64,000 nucleotides of DNA, taken from NCBI RefSeq assembly GCF_026278345.1, contig NZ_CP111085.1, positions 1,252,001-1,316,000 on the forward strand, given 5' to 3'. Source of the DNA: Tellurirhabdus rosea (GTDB lineage: Bacteria; Bacteroidota; Bacteroidia; Cytophagales; Spirosomataceae). The first letter of the stretch is position 1. Each line of letters begins with the position of its first letter. Positions 50,823 to 60,076 of the stretch are shown here, piece by piece. A program made the translations under genes and the position numbers. Below the pieces are notes generated by a model, which saw nothing but the letters and a program-made list of their open reading frames with translations, was not told where the DNA came from and did not search any database.

Positions 50823-51518
50823 ATGAGGTGGATATCTTACTCTTTAATTCTTATAATTTCAATACTCTCATGTATAGACAAGAAAGAGAACAAGCCTGTT
50901 AGATTTTGGTCAAAAGACAAAAAATTGAACATACTTAATATCCAACCAACAAATTTTCAGTATAACGGGCAAAATATTCTTAAACTTGATGTGCCGTCAG
51001 AAGTCTTGTATACTAACTTTGTAACTAGCCAGTATATTATTGTAAATGGACTTCAAGTAAATACTTTATACATAAATCCATCTTGTATTAAATCTTACAC
51101 ATACGGCAGCTATAAAATACTTGAAGGATTTAAAGAAATAAAGACTGCCGACTTTAATCGTTGCAATATTATAATACTACCTTTTTTAGATTTTAGCATA
51201 AACCAAGGCGTTACAAAAAAATATTATGATAAAAGAACTCTAAGATTAGATAAGGTTTTCTATGACCCTCTAGTAAAAGATTCTTTATATCAATTTACGA
51301 GGAACTGGGGGGATGATTTTAGAAATACAGTGATCTTTGCTTCAAAAAAACATGGAATTGTCGGTTTATACGATGTTAATAAAGTAATTGATCATAAGGT
51401 TAATTATTTTAATTCATATGGAAGGACAAATTTAAAAGATGCAGCGCATACCGAAATAATATTTTATAGTTCGTTTAGCTTCGATTTAGGTAAAATTAAA
51501 TACTTTAATAAAGAATGA
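50823..51518 (+). CDS. unknown AT-rich lipoprotein-like protein
   Basis: 231 residues. The start MRWISYSLILIISILSCIDKK is a lipoprotein-type signal with Cys at residue 17. The mature part is strand-rich with many Asn, Lys, Tyr and Ile, in line with the low GC content, which is far below that of neighbours. I recognise no family. A strong hairpin terminator starts at the stop codon. Composition and position next to mobile elements point to acquisition from another source. Confidence 0.6.
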   Translation: MRWISYSLILIISILSCIDKKENKPVRFWSKDKKLNILNIQPTNFQYNGQNILKLDVPSEVLYTNFVTSQYIIVNGLQVNTLYINPSCIKSYTYGSYKILEGFKEIKTADFNRCNIIILPFLDFSINQGVTKKYYDKRTLRLDKVFYDPLVKDSLYQFTRNWGDDFRNTVIFASKKHGIVGLYDVNKVIDHKVNYFNSYGRTNLKDAAHTEIIFYSSFSFDLGKIKYFNKE

Positions 51519-51556
51519 TTCACCTTTTTACTCGAGGAAAAAAGGTGAATATTTTT
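51518..51556 (+). terminator. rho-independent terminator
   Basis: ATTCACCTTTTT and AAAAAAGGTGAAT form a stem of about 12 bp around ACTCGAGG, followed by a T run. Confidence 0.82.
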
Positions 51557-51906
51557 GACTTTTCACTACCGCTGGAATCTTGCCACGATCAACCATAATA
51601 GGCTCCTGTTCTCGCTATTCAGTAAGTTTAACTTAGCAGGTTTAAGTATAGCCGAAAAGGAAGAAGCACTTTACAAATTCACTAGAACGATCGTGTCATA
51701 TTCTGATGTTTTGTTAACCGGCTGTTTCGTGCAACCTCCGATTGACATTACTCTTTATCTCAAGATAAGGAGGGTTTTCTGAGATTCGGTCGTACCTGAG
51801 TGACCGGCAGCTGAAATGGCTCATTTCTTGCTTTAACTTTACTATGTTTACTTAATAGTTAACATAATACTCACTTATACAACATTGCCAGACATACTTT
51901 AGATTT

Positions 51907-52260
51907 ATGAGCTGTAAGCATTGCCAGTATTACAGGGTAGGTCGGTTTCGTTCACAAGAAGAAATTCAGGCATACAAAAAGAAAATTGAGAAAAACGAAA
52001 CCTTTGTTGTAGTTGATCGAAAAATTTACTCTAATACAATCGATGGACAGGGAGACTTGTTTTTAGATATATACCAATGTGTTCATTGTGCTGGTAAATG
52101 GTATCTACCAGAAGTAGAGTTGAAAGAGATTTATGCAGGGTTTGTTACCCAATATGAATGGCGTATTCGGTGGTTTAGTTTCCGAATCGTAATTTGGTCA
52201 TTGATAGCAAGCTTGGCTGCATATTTAATTTGGCATTTTTGGAATATGCTTCATTTATGA
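51907..52260 (+). CDS. unknown zinc-ribbon-like membrane protein
   Basis: 117 residues. CKHC at 3-6 and CVHC about 50 residues later suit a four-cysteine zinc ribbon. A single membrane helix (about 93-112) lies at the C-terminus, so the ribbon would face the cytosol or periplasm depending on topology. No family is recognised. Upstream DNA from 51783 to 51906 is AT-rich and without a gene. Confidence 0.55.
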   Translation: MSCKHCQYYRVGRFRSQEEIQAYKKKIEKNETFVVVDRKIYSNTIDGQGDLFLDIYQCVHCAGKWYLPEVELKEIYAGFVTQYEWRIRWFSFRIVIWSLIASLAAYLIWHFWNMLHL

Positions 52261-52433
52261 TCCTAACCTATTTACATAAAATAGTTCTAAAACAGGTATA
52301 AGAATAGCACTAACTTGCTGTTATACACTTTGTTGTACTTTACCTAGACCTGTTCTATAACTGTTTTTATGTTAATGAACTAGAGCTAGAAGTTCTAATT
52401 TGCTCTAAGATTCGGCAAATTAAAAAAGTAATA

Positions 52434-52805
52434 ATGAAGCTCCTTGCTGAGAATGACGAAATATTGGCTTTTCTAGTGAATGAGCATAGCTTGATTAACT
52501 CTACTATGAATAGTCTTTTGATAAAGGGAGCTAGCGACGGGATAACTATAGAGATTACGTTTAGCTTGATGTACTCAAGCCAGATAGATAAACTGGTGCT
52601 AGTATTTGAGAATGTCACAGCGTATGCGTTTAACCATGATTCCAGATACGCATTTTACAACGTTGAATCCTATAAGCTTCTAGCAATCCAACAAGGCTAT
52701 TATCTGTCTTTAGACCCTTATGATGAAGGTGAAAAGGTAGATGAGAGAGACAATGACTTCGTAATAGCGTCCAGAGTGAAGGCGTACAATTTGGCTGTTG
52801 TATAA
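52434..52805 (+). CDS. unknown 123-aa protein, immunity-protein-like
   Basis: 123 residues, acidic, with alternating strands and helices and no signal peptide or membrane segment. The look (ITIEITFSLMYSSQIDKLVLVFENV, YYLSLDPYDEGEKVDERDNDFVIASRVKAY) resembles small immunity or regulator proteins, but I cannot assign a family. It is in the same AT-rich block as the two genes before it. Confidence 0.5.
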   Translation: MKLLAENDEILAFLVNEHSLINSTMNSLLIKGASDGITIEITFSLMYSSQIDKLVLVFENVTAYAFNHDSRYAFYNVESYKLLAIQQGYYLSLDPYDEGEKVDERDNDFVIASRVKAYNLAVV

Positions 52806-52812
52806 GTGAGTA

Positions 52813-52974
52813 TTATGTTAACCTGAATTGCTTGTCAATTTTTTTGGAGGATCTAATACCACGCGCTACTAAATCCTCCAAATCTCTATCACCAGTTACC
52901 CCAACTACTGGGTCAGAAGCAGATTCAGGACGTACCTCATAGGCGTTGTTTGATCGTTCTTCATAACTCAGCAT
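52813..52974 (-). CDS. 53-aa small protein with strong promoter
   Basis: From ATG 52974: MLSYEERSNNAYEVRPES and so on to KKIDKQFRLT. It is charged, with a central DPVVGVTGDRDLEDLVARG. A perfect -7 element TATGTTTG lies at 53001-52994 and GGGAGG sits just upstream of the start, a Shine-Dalgarno rarely so clear in this phylum. The stop is 7 bp from the convergent gene at 52805. I recognise no family. Confidence 0.5.
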   Translation of the reverse strand: MLSYEERSNNAYEVRPESASDPVVGVTGDRDLEDLVARGIRSSKKIDKQFRLT

Positions 52975-52993
52975 TCTTCTGTTGCCTCCCGAA

Positions 52994-53001
52994 CAAACAT
53001 A
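52994..53001 (-). promoter_or_regulatory. -7 promoter element (TATGTTTG)
   Basis: A perfect TAnnTTTG match on the minus strand 20 bp before the small ORF at 52974. Another TATGTTTG-like sequence lies about 22 bp further upstream. Confidence 0.55.
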
Positions 53002-53160
53002 GCAAAAGAACAGAAACAAACATACGGTTTTCGGGCCTCGGTTCCACTCGGCAAAAGCCTTTCTCAGCTTTGGTTAAAAGAAGAAAAGATTTTTCGCCAG
53101 CGCTTCCGTACTTTCCGAAAAACCGGATTTTATGACCGCTAAAGAATTTGTCTGCTTTTT

Positions 53161-53700
53161 TCAAGGCAACATATCGTCGATCACAAGCCCTAAAAATCCT
53201 GTCAGGACCAGTAACCCACTGACGACCAGCACCACCGCTTCGCCTATCGTCAGATAATTCCGTTTGCTTCCCGGCGATTTTTGCAGGGCCAGAAAATTGA
53301 GTTGCTTTACCGCCGGAACCAGAAACCAGGCCGGGGAAGCCACCAACAGAATAATGACGCTTCTATCGTCCAATGTTCGGGCGATAAAGTTTTGAACGAC
53401 CGCTGTAATCACGTACCCTGCTGCAAACAAATCCGAATCACTGCCCACATGGCCTTTTTCCACGGCACGGGCATTAATTCTGCCCAGTAAACGGTGCGCA
53501 AAAAAAATGCTGAACAAAGCCCGCCAAACAGGGGTGATGTCCCAAACGCCGCGATTTCTTATTTGGTGCCAGTTGCGATAAAACCAATAAATCCTGTAAA
53601 GACCTAAAGTAGTCAAACTTAGCACAATAAAGACCCAGACGGGCTGATAAGCGATTTTATTCCGAACTTCTTGCTTTACGTTCTCAGGTTGATAATCCAT
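53161..53700 (-). CDS. DUF4234-like membrane protein
   Basis: 179 residues with about four to five membrane helices. The motif VFIVLSLTTLGLYRIYWFYRNWHQIRNR near the start is characteristic of DUF4234 and related small membrane proteins, with WFYRNW as the key. The rest is a helical bundle. Function is unknown. It is divergent from pepT with 82 bp between. Confidence 0.7.
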   Translation of the reverse strand: MDYQPENVKQEVRNKIAYQPVWVFIVLSLTTLGLYRIYWFYRNWHQIRNRGVWDITPVWRALFSIFFAHRLLGRINARAVEKGHVGSDSDLFAAGYVITAVVQNFIARTLDDRSVIILLVASPAWFLVPAVKQLNFLALQKSPGSKRNYLTIGEAVVLVVSGLLVLTGFLGLVIDDMLP

Positions 53701-53782
53701 TAAGTGGCCGTTACGGGATTTGCGAAAAAACTAAGATGAACTCGTAAGTTTGTTTGCAATTTTTGCAGAAACTTTCGCTTTT

Positions 53783-55033
53783 ATGGAAAACAATTTTGGG
53801 GCCAGAGTCCTCGACCGTTTCCTCCGCTACGTCCAGATCGACACGCAGTCGGACCCGCATTCCACCGCCAACCCGTCTACGGAGAAGCAGAAAGACCTCG
53901 GCCGGGTGCTGGTGCAGGAACTGCACGAAATGGGCATTACCGATGCCGAACTGGACGAATTTGGCTACGTCTACGCCACCATCCCAGCCAACACCGATAA
54001 ACCGAACGTCCCCGTAATCTGCTTCTGCTCCCACATGGACACCTCGCCGGACGTGACGGGGGCGAACGTGAAGCCCATCGTTCACCGCAACTACGACGGC
54101 GGCAACCTGCGATTACCTGACGACCCGACGCAAATCCTTCGCCCCCAGGACCATCCGGACCTGAAGCACCAGATTGGCAACGACATCATCACGGCTTCGG
54201 GCACCACGCTGCTGGGCGCCGACAACAAAGCCGGACTGGCCGAAATCATGGCCGCCGCCGAGTACCTGGTGCAGCACCCGGACGTGAAACACGGCACGAT
54301 TCGCCTCCTGTTCACGCCGGATGAGGAAGTCGGGCGCGGCACCGAAAAAGTGGATATGGAAAAGCTGGGGGCCGATTTTGGCTACACCATCGACGGGGAA
54401 GCCCTCGGCACGCTGGAAGACGAGACGTTCTCGGCGGATGCGGTGAAAATTACGATTCAGGGCGTCAGTACGCATCCGGGCTTTGCGAAGGGCAAGCTGG
54501 AAAACGCGCTCAAAATTGCCGCCGATCTGATTGCCGCCCTGCCGAAAGAAACGCTTTCGCCCGAAACCACCGAAGGCCGCGAAGGCTTCGTGCATCCCGG
54601 CCGACTGGAAGGCAACCAGGATACGGCCGTGGTGGAATTCATTGTCCGGGATTTTACCGTGAAGGGCCTGCACGAAAAAGAACGGATGCTTCAGGCCGTG
54701 CTGGATTCCGTTCTGACGCGCTACCGGGGTTCCAGCGCCCGGCTGGAAGTTTTGGAGCAGTACCGGAATATGAAAGAGGTGCTGGACCGGCATCCGGCCG
54801 TGGTCGAAAACGCGCTGGAAGCCCTGCGCCGTTCGGGTCTGAACGCCGAGCGTCGGAGCATCCGGGGCGGTACAGACGGCTCCCGCCTGTCGTTCATGGG
54901 TCTGCCCTGCCCGAATCTGTTTGCCGGAGAGCACGCCTTCCACTCAAAACTGGAATGGGTGTCCGTGCAGGATATGGAGAAAGCCGTGGAAACGATTGTC
55001 AACGTAGCGCGCGTCTGGGAAGAACGGGCGTAA
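53783..55033 (+). CDS. pepT: peptidase T (tripeptide aminopeptidase)
   Basis: 416 residues of the M20B zinc peptidases that release the N-terminal residue of tripeptides. RFLRYVQIDTQSD starts the catalytic domain; CFCSHMDTSPDV has the first His and Asp; GADNKAGLAEIM holds the bridging Asp; FTPDEEVGRGTEKVD the catalytic and metal Glu; and GGTDGSRLSFMGLPCPNLFAGEHAFHSKLEWVS the final His. All metal ligands look present. ATG 53783 fits the family start; the frame runs on to 53750. A long hairpin follows the gene. Confidence 0.93.
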   Translation: MENNFGARVLDRFLRYVQIDTQSDPHSTANPSTEKQKDLGRVLVQELHEMGITDAELDEFGYVYATIPANTDKPNVPVICFCSHMDTSPDVTGANVKPIVHRNYDGGNLRLPDDPTQILRPQDHPDLKHQIGNDIITASGTTLLGADNKAGLAEIMAAAEYLVQHPDVKHGTIRLLFTPDEEVGRGTEKVDMEKLGADFGYTIDGEALGTLEDETFSADAVKITIQGVSTHPGFAKGKLENALKIAADLIAALPKETLSPETTEGREGFVHPGRLEGNQDTAVVEFIVRDFTVKGLHEKERMLQAVLDSVLTRYRGSSARLEVLEQYRNMKEVLDRHPAVVENALEALRRSGLNAERRSIRGGTDGSRLSFMGLPCPNLFAGEHAFHSKLEWVSVQDMEKAVETIVNVARVWEERA

Positions 55034-55066
55034 GCGGTCCATTTGTGAAAAACTGTTTTAACCTTC

Positions 55067-55107
55067 CCCAACAAATGCCATATCTCCGAGATATGGCATT
55101 TGTTGGG
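55067..55107. terminator. 19-bp perfect hairpin between convergent genes
   Basis: 55067-55085 pairs with 55089-55107 without mismatch around a CCG loop. It lies between pepT and the convergent ligase gene, so it probably stops both transcripts although T runs are short. Confidence 0.7.
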
Positions 55108-55112
55108 AGAAG

Positions 55113-56786
55113 TTACCAGCCGTACCGCTCTGTCACCGACCGGGCCCGCTGCCGGGTCTCCTCAATGAGCGGATGCACGGGTTTGGTCAGGGCTTCCTCT
55201 ACTTCGGCCAGCGTATCTTTGAACAGCAGGTTAACCGCCAGGGGCTTTTCTCCCGCTGCCGTTTTCAGCACCACCACCGGCCGGACTTCGCCCGAAGCCG
55301 CCTGCTTGCCGTACTCCGCTTTCGCCGCCAGCCACTGGGTTTCCGCATCGGCCGCGGCAGCCTCCACGACCAGTCGGCTTTCGGGTAACGACCGGCTCCG
55401 GCGGGCGTCCATTTGGGCGTCCAGGTCCCTGAGCAGGTGGCGCAGACGCACCGTGTCCTTACCCGTCCGGATGCGCTCCTTGAGGGACTGACGGATGAAA
55501 TACGTAATCGCCTGCGTAACGTTCAGGCCGATTTCGGCCATCTGTTTGAAAATCAGCGAAGAGGGCGACATTCCCGGAATGGTGTTCGGATCGTGCAGCA
55601 ACACCCGGTTGTCGGCGGTGATGAAGCCGTCGATGCGGGCGCAGACGTTCATGCCCAGTCTGGCAAAAACCTCCGTGACGCTTTGCTGGATTTTCCGGTT
55701 GTTTTCGAGACTGGTCTCCACCGGAATCCGCTTTTTGGTCGTATTGGATTTGTATTTGGAATCGAAATCGAAGCTGGTGACGTTGTAGATTTCGGTCGGC
55801 GGCAGTGGGGTAGCAATGCCTTCCTCATCCTGAATGACGCCGCACGAAAATTCCTGACCGGCGATAAACTCTTCAAAAAGCACCTCATCTTCCGCGTTGA
55901 CGGATTGCAGCACGGCGGAGCCAAACGACGGCACGTCAAGCAGGTGCGCCGGGTGGTAAATGATGTCGCCGGCGGGTTCGAGCGCGAGCGGAAAACCGAT
56001 GCCTTCGTTCAGGTTGGCGATTTTCTGCGCGGTCTGAATGCGTTCGCCTTCGGACAGGTCCGCCCAGCGGGCCAGTTCCGACCAGCCATCCGGCTGGGTC
56101 GTGAGCGTGAAAAAGCACTGTTCGACGGCTTTACAGAAAACATCGAGGTTGTTTTCGCGCACGATGGCGACGCCGATGGAAGAACCCTGGTGCGGTGCCT
56201 TCACCACAATCGGCAGACCCAATTTGTCCTGCAAAGCGGCGAAGAACTCCTGTTTATCGGCCTTTTCCCAGGCTTCGCGGCGGACGGTCGCCGTCTTTTT
56301 CTGCTGCCCGTTTACCAGCGCGATCAGTTCATTCTGCAAAATCTTGTTGATGCCGACGGCCGAGCCCATCAGTCCCGGCCCCGTATAGGGAATGCGGAAC
56401 CATTCCAGCAGCCCCTGAATGGCGCCGTCTTCGCAGTCGGGACCGTGCATGGCCAGAAATGCCAGCTCGAAAGAGTGCCGGAACTCTTCGGGGCGAATGC
56501 GCTCGCCGATGGCGGCTATGTGGGCGTCGATTTCGTCGGCCGGGCGGTCGGCCAGGGAGTCGATGTACACCCGGAACCGCTCGTCGGTCTGCCGGGGGTA
56601 GAAATCCCGAATGGACTCCTGGTGCAAAAACTCTTCGCGAATCCGGATGAAATTCCCCAGGCCGTCCACAAAAATCATGACCGGCTGGAAGAGCGATTTG
56701 TCGATATGGGTCAGAGCGGTGCGGCCACCGGCAAACGAGATCTCCCGCTCACGGGCGGGGCCACCGAAGAAGATACCTACTTTCAT
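55113..56786 (-). CDS. D-Ala-D-Ala ligase family protein, extended
   Basis: 557 residues, against about 300-370 for usual Ddl. The ATP-grasp core is clear: VGIFFGGPAREREIS at the N-terminus, FLAMHGPDCEDGAIQGLLEWFRIPYTGPGLMGSAVGINK, PIVVKAPHQGSSIGV, LFEEFIAGQEFSCGV, CARIDGFITADNRVLLHDPNTIPGMSPSSLIFKQ with the metal ligands. Insertions within the core and a C-terminal extension (about 420-557) of polar helical sequence account for the extra length. It may join D-alanine residues for peptidoglycan or act on another dipeptide. It looks complete, with no partner domain I can name. Confidence 0.78.
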   Translation of the reverse strand: MKVGIFFGGPAREREISFAGGRTALTHIDKSLFQPVMIFVDGLGNFIRIREEFLHQESIRDFYPRQTDERFRVYIDSLADRPADEIDAHIAAIGERIRPEEFRHSFELAFLAMHGPDCEDGAIQGLLEWFRIPYTGPGLMGSAVGINKILQNELIALVNGQQKKTATVRREAWEKADKQEFFAALQDKLGLPIVVKAPHQGSSIGVAIVRENNLDVFCKAVEQCFFTLTTQPDGWSELARWADLSEGERIQTAQKIANLNEGIGFPLALEPAGDIIYHPAHLLDVPSFGSAVLQSVNAEDEVLFEEFIAGQEFSCGVIQDEEGIATPLPPTEIYNVTSFDFDSKYKSNTTKKRIPVETSLENNRKIQQSVTEVFARLGMNVCARIDGFITADNRVLLHDPNTIPGMSPSSLIFKQMAEIGLNVTQAITYFIRQSLKERIRTGKDTVRLRHLLRDLDAQMDARRSRSLPESRLVVEAAAADAETQWLAAKAEYGKQAASGEVRPVVVLKTAAGEKPLAVNLLFKDTLAEVEEALTKPVHPLIEETRQRARSVTERYGW

Positions 56787-56900
56787 GAGCTTTTACTAAC
56801 GCAAACGGCCCGCGGATGCGGACGCTGAGCCGCTAAGTTAAGGGTAACTTGCGACTTTGCGACGGCATCGGCGGGCCGATTCACGCGAAATACTATACTT

Positions 56901-57167
56901 TTAGAAAGCCGGTGTAATATTCACCGCTTCCACGCGACTAATTTCGGGTACGGCCTTCAGAATGGCTTCCTCCAGCCCGGCCTTGAACGTCATGGCCGAC
57001 ATCGGGCAGGAACCACAGGCTCCGAGCAGTTCGAGCCGCACGGTGCGGTCTTCCGTCACCTCCAGCACCTTGACGTTGCCGCCATCGGCCTGCAGGTACG
57101 GGCGGATGCCGTTCAGTGCCGTTTCAATCCGCTCTTTCAATTGATCTGTATCGTGTACCGTTTCCAT
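56901..57167 (-). CDS. NifU C-terminal domain protein
   Basis: 88 residues equal to the NifU/NfuA C-terminal scaffold: IRPYLQADGGNVKVLEV and LLGACGSCPMSAMTFKAGLEEAIL, with the CGSC pair that binds an Fe-S cluster at a dimer interface. It carries or delivers [4Fe-4S] clusters. The Mrp-type ATPase gene, also an Fe-S carrier, starts the same run 50 bp upstream on the same strand, so the two likely work together. Confidence 0.9.
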   Translation of the reverse strand: METVHDTDQLKERIETALNGIRPYLQADGGNVKVLEVTEDRTVRLELLGACGSCPMSAMTFKAGLEEAILKAVPEISRVEAVNITPAF

Positions 57168-57217
57168 TCTTTCAGCTGCGGTTACCGATTGGTAATTCCG
57201 GTCTTAAATATACAAAA

Positions 57218-58327
57218 TTACATCCGAACAATCTCAACCGGTTTGGTCTTGTCCAGTGTCGCGTTTCGCACCGAAACCGCCTGGGCCAGAGCCGCCGCGG
57301 CCTCCCGGAAGGCCTCTCCGGTAATGGGGTCGTTGTCCAGCACGGCGGGCTTTCCGTCGTCCCCCGCTTCGCGAATGCCCTGCACCAGCGGAATCTGACC
57401 CAGCAGCGGCACGCTGAACTTGTCGGCCAGCAGTTGTCCGCCGCCTTTACCGAAAATATAGTACTTCGCATCGGGCAGTTCGGCAGGCGTGAAATAGGCC
57501 ATATTTTCCACCACGCCGAGCACCGGCACGTTGATCTGCGGCTGCCGGAACATCGCCAGCCCCTTGATGGCATCGGCCAGCGCTACCTTCTGCGGCGTCG
57601 TGACGATGAGGGCACCCGTGACGGACACGGTCTGCACCAGCGAAAGGTGAATGTCGCTTGTACCCGGCGGCAGGTCGATGAGCAGGTAATCCAGTTCTTC
57701 CCAGTTTGTATCGGTGAAAAACTGCGTCAGGGCTTTGGCGGCCATCGGACCCCGCCAGACCGTCGCGCTTTCGGGCGGCGTCAGGAAGCCGATGGACATG
57801 ATCTTGATGCCAAACTGCTGAATCGGCTGGAGCATGTTCCGGCCGTCCACCTGCACAATCCGCGGCTGCATCATTTCGGCCCCGAACATGACGGGCATGG
57901 ACGGGCCAAAAATGTCCGCATCAATGACGCCGACCTTGGCCCCCGATTTATGAAGGGCCACGGCCAGATTAGCCGTTACAGTTGATTTGCCCACGCCGCC
58001 TTTCCCGGACGCAATGGCGATCACGTTTTTGACGCCGGGCAGCACCGGACCTTCCGTCCGGGCGGTGGTCACGTTGGCGGTCATGTTGACCGTCACCTGA
58101 ATGTCCGGCCCGATATGCGCGTGAATCGCGTCCGTACACCGCTGGCGAATCAGTTCCTTGAGCGGACAGGCGGGCGTCGTCAGCACGACGGTGAAGCGCA
58201 CCTGGTCCACGCCCAGTTCAATATCTTTCACCATGCCCAGCGACACGATGTCGTGCTTCAGGTCAGGTTCTTCGACATGACGCAGGGCATTAAGTACAGC
58301 TTCGTTTGTTAATCGGTATGTTGACAT
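57218..58327 (-). CDS. mrp: Mrp/ApbC-type Fe-S carrier ATPase
   Basis: 369 residues. An N-terminal MIP18-like domain (LNALRHVEEPDLKHDIVSLGMVKDIEL) precedes a deviant Walker A P-loop, IASGKGGVGKSTVTANLAVALHKSG. Switch motifs include DADIFGPSMPVMFG and LLIDLPPGTSDIHLSLVQ. Many such proteins have a CxxC near the C-terminus that binds the cluster; I do not see CPxC here, so cluster binding may use other ligands. ATG 58327 is chosen; a start three codons upstream is possible. Confidence 0.87.
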   Translation of the reverse strand: MSTYRLTNEAVLNALRHVEEPDLKHDIVSLGMVKDIELGVDQVRFTVVLTTPACPLKELIRQRCTDAIHAHIGPDIQVTVNMTANVTTARTEGPVLPGVKNVIAIASGKGGVGKSTVTANLAVALHKSGAKVGVIDADIFGPSMPVMFGAEMMQPRIVQVDGRNMLQPIQQFGIKIMSIGFLTPPESATVWRGPMAAKALTQFFTDTNWEELDYLLIDLPPGTSDIHLSLVQTVSVTGALIVTTPQKVALADAIKGLAMFRQPQINVPVLGVVENMAYFTPAELPDAKYYIFGKGGGQLLADKFSVPLLGQIPLVQGIREAGDDGKPAVLDNDPITGEAFREAAAALAQAVSVRNATLDKTKPVEIVRM

Positions 58328-58427
58328 AGGGTACAAGTCGGTTATTTGTTGGACAACAGAAAACCGGACAGCTTAGTTTACCAGCCCTGTCTGTGATTGC
58401 AGGCCCGGACAGGGGTTTATTTTCTTT

Positions 58428-59441
58428 TTAAAAACTCACTTCGAGGCCGCTGTCCGGGTCGGCGACCGCAGACAGGGCCCGGATTACCGCCGTCCGCTCG
58501 GGCGAAACGTCGATCCGGGAGCCCAGGGCGTCGAGTTTGGTCAGCAGATTTTTTAAAAACTTTCGGTGAGCCGGGCTATCCGGATTGAAAGGCCGGTGGC
58601 CCAGCGCCCGGCGGATGTCGGACCAGTCGGCAACAAAGCTGCGAAGTTCGTCATCAAACGCCGCTTGCACAAACTTTTCAAAAAGGTACTGCTGGGCAAT
58701 GGCATTCGGGTGAATCAGATCGGCTTCGTAAAAACGGTAGTCGCGCAGGTCATCCGTTACGATTTCGTAAGCCGGAAAATAATGCGCCCGTTCGTGCCAG
58801 ACCGTCAGTTCGTGGCAAACCGACCGCAGCAGCGCCTTACTGACGCCGTTGACCGGAAGCGTATCTTTGATATGCCGCACGGGGCTTACCGTCAGCAGCA
58901 CGTTCAGGCCCGGGTTGAACCGCTTCAGTTTTCGCAGCAGTTCATTCAGCACCTCCAGCGTGTGCTCGTAGGTATACAGGTATTTTTCAAACAGCGCCCC
59001 CGGCATTTTGTGACAGTTGGCGACCACCTTACCCGTTTCGTGGTGCCGATACACCACGGCGGTGCCCAGCGTCAGCAGCAGCCAGTCCGCGCCTTGCAGC
59101 GCTTCGGCCGTTTGCTGCAGCCGTTCAGTGAGGATTTGGGTCAGTTCCTCCCGACTGCCGGCGCGCAGGGACGAATGAAAATCATAATGGAGCCAGAGCC
59201 CTTCCCGCTCCACAAACAGGTCGGGGTCCGGGCCGTCGCCCCGGAGGGCCGTCAGCAACACCCTGGCAATGGAAACAGGGTTGAACAGGGTGCCGAACGG
59301 ATTCGATAGCACGGTCAGTTTATTTTCAGCCAATTGCCGTCCCATGACCTCCGCAAAGCAGGACCCGACGGTCACAATCCGCGAGTCGAGGTGCAGGGTT
59401 TCCGGCAATTTTTCCGGGATAAGTTCAGTACGGAATTCCAT
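58428..59441 (-). CDS. GSCFA domain protein
   Basis: 337 residues. VTVGSCFAEVMGRQL is the name-giving GSCFA motif, in which Ser is the nucleophile of an SGNH/PC-esterase-like fold. NPFGTLFNPVSIARVL, LTLGTAVVYRH, LTVSPVRHIKD and YEIVTDDLRDYRFYEADLIHPN (with Asp and His of the triad) follow in order. The family is common in Bacteroidota and predicted to remove or add acyl groups on a glycan. ATG 59441 is used; the frame runs two codons further to a TTG. Confidence 0.88.
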   Translation of the reverse strand: MEFRTELIPEKLPETLHLDSRIVTVGSCFAEVMGRQLAENKLTVLSNPFGTLFNPVSIARVLLTALRGDGPDPDLFVEREGLWLHYDFHSSLRAGSREELTQILTERLQQTAEALQGADWLLLTLGTAVVYRHHETGKVVANCHKMPGALFEKYLYTYEHTLEVLNELLRKLKRFNPGLNVLLTVSPVRHIKDTLPVNGVSKALLRSVCHELTVWHERAHYFPAYEIVTDDLRDYRFYEADLIHPNAIAQQYLFEKFVQAAFDDELRSFVADWSDIRRALGHRPFNPDSPAHRKFLKNLLTKLDALGSRIDVSPERTAVIRALSAVADPDSGLEVSF

Positions 59442-59567
59442 AACCAAACAACAAAATCCGGGCGAGAATAAGTCCCTACCGGCAAAGTATTACCAATAAA
59501 CAACCAGCTTTAAATCAGCCATTTACGATTTAGCTTCAATTCCGCGCAGCTATTTTTTCGGGCATAA

Positions 59568-59602
59568 AAAAAGCCGTATTCCTTGCGGCATACGGCTTTT
59601 TC
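59568..59602 (-). terminator. terminator of the rpsF-rpsR-rplI operon
   Basis: GCCGTAT (59573-59579) pairs with ATACGGC (59590-59596); on the minus strand the hairpin is followed by seven T residues. Confidence 0.85.
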
Positions 59603-59615
59603 TGAAGGCTTGAAC

Positions 59616-60056
59616 TTAAGCCGGTACGACTTCGAACTTCAGCGTGTGCTTCACGTCCTTGTGCAGGTCGAGCACGGCGTTGTAGGTTCCAACCGTCTTG
59701 GCTTCGTCGATCGCGATTTTCTTCCGGTCGATGTCGAATCCTTTGGTTTTCAGAGCGTCGGCGATCTGCGTGTTCGTCACACGACCGAAGATCTTGCCGC
59801 TTTCGCCCGCTTTTGCCGGGATTTCGATGGTCATATCACCGATAGCTTCCGCGATGGCCAAAGCGTCGTTCTTGATTTTCTCCGCTTTGTGCGCTGCCTG
59901 GCGGATGTTTTCGGCAACGATTTTTTTGTTTGATTCCGTTGCCATCACGGCGAATCCCTGCGGAATCAGGTAGTTACGGCCGTAGCCGGGTTTCACGTCA
60001 ACGAGATCGTTCTTGTAACCCAGGCCGGCGATATCGGTTTTCAGGATAAGTTGCAT
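59616..60056 (-). CDS. rplI: ribosomal protein L9
   Basis: 146 residues, normal length. The start MQLILKTDIAGLGYKNDLVDVKPGYGRNYLIPQGFAV is the conserved N-domain with the GxGRNYLIPxGxA signature; a long helix (about 41-75) links it to the C-domain (IFGRVTNTQIADALKTKGFDIDRKKI). Third gene of the rpsF-rpsR-rplI operon, 20 bp after rpsR. Confidence 0.96.
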   Translation of the reverse strand: MQLILKTDIAGLGYKNDLVDVKPGYGRNYLIPQGFAVMATESNKKIVAENIRQAAHKAEKIKNDALAIAEAIGDMTIEIPAKAGESGKIFGRVTNTQIADALKTKGFDIDRKKIAIDEAKTVGTYNAVLDLHKDVKHTLKFEVVPA

Positions 60057-60076
60057 ATCTGTGTCCCTCCGGTGGT

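Noticed and set aside
51555-51782. A 75-codon frame in the AT-rich island
   Set aside because: It only starts at TTG inside the terminator tail of the previous gene and shows no family or promoter.
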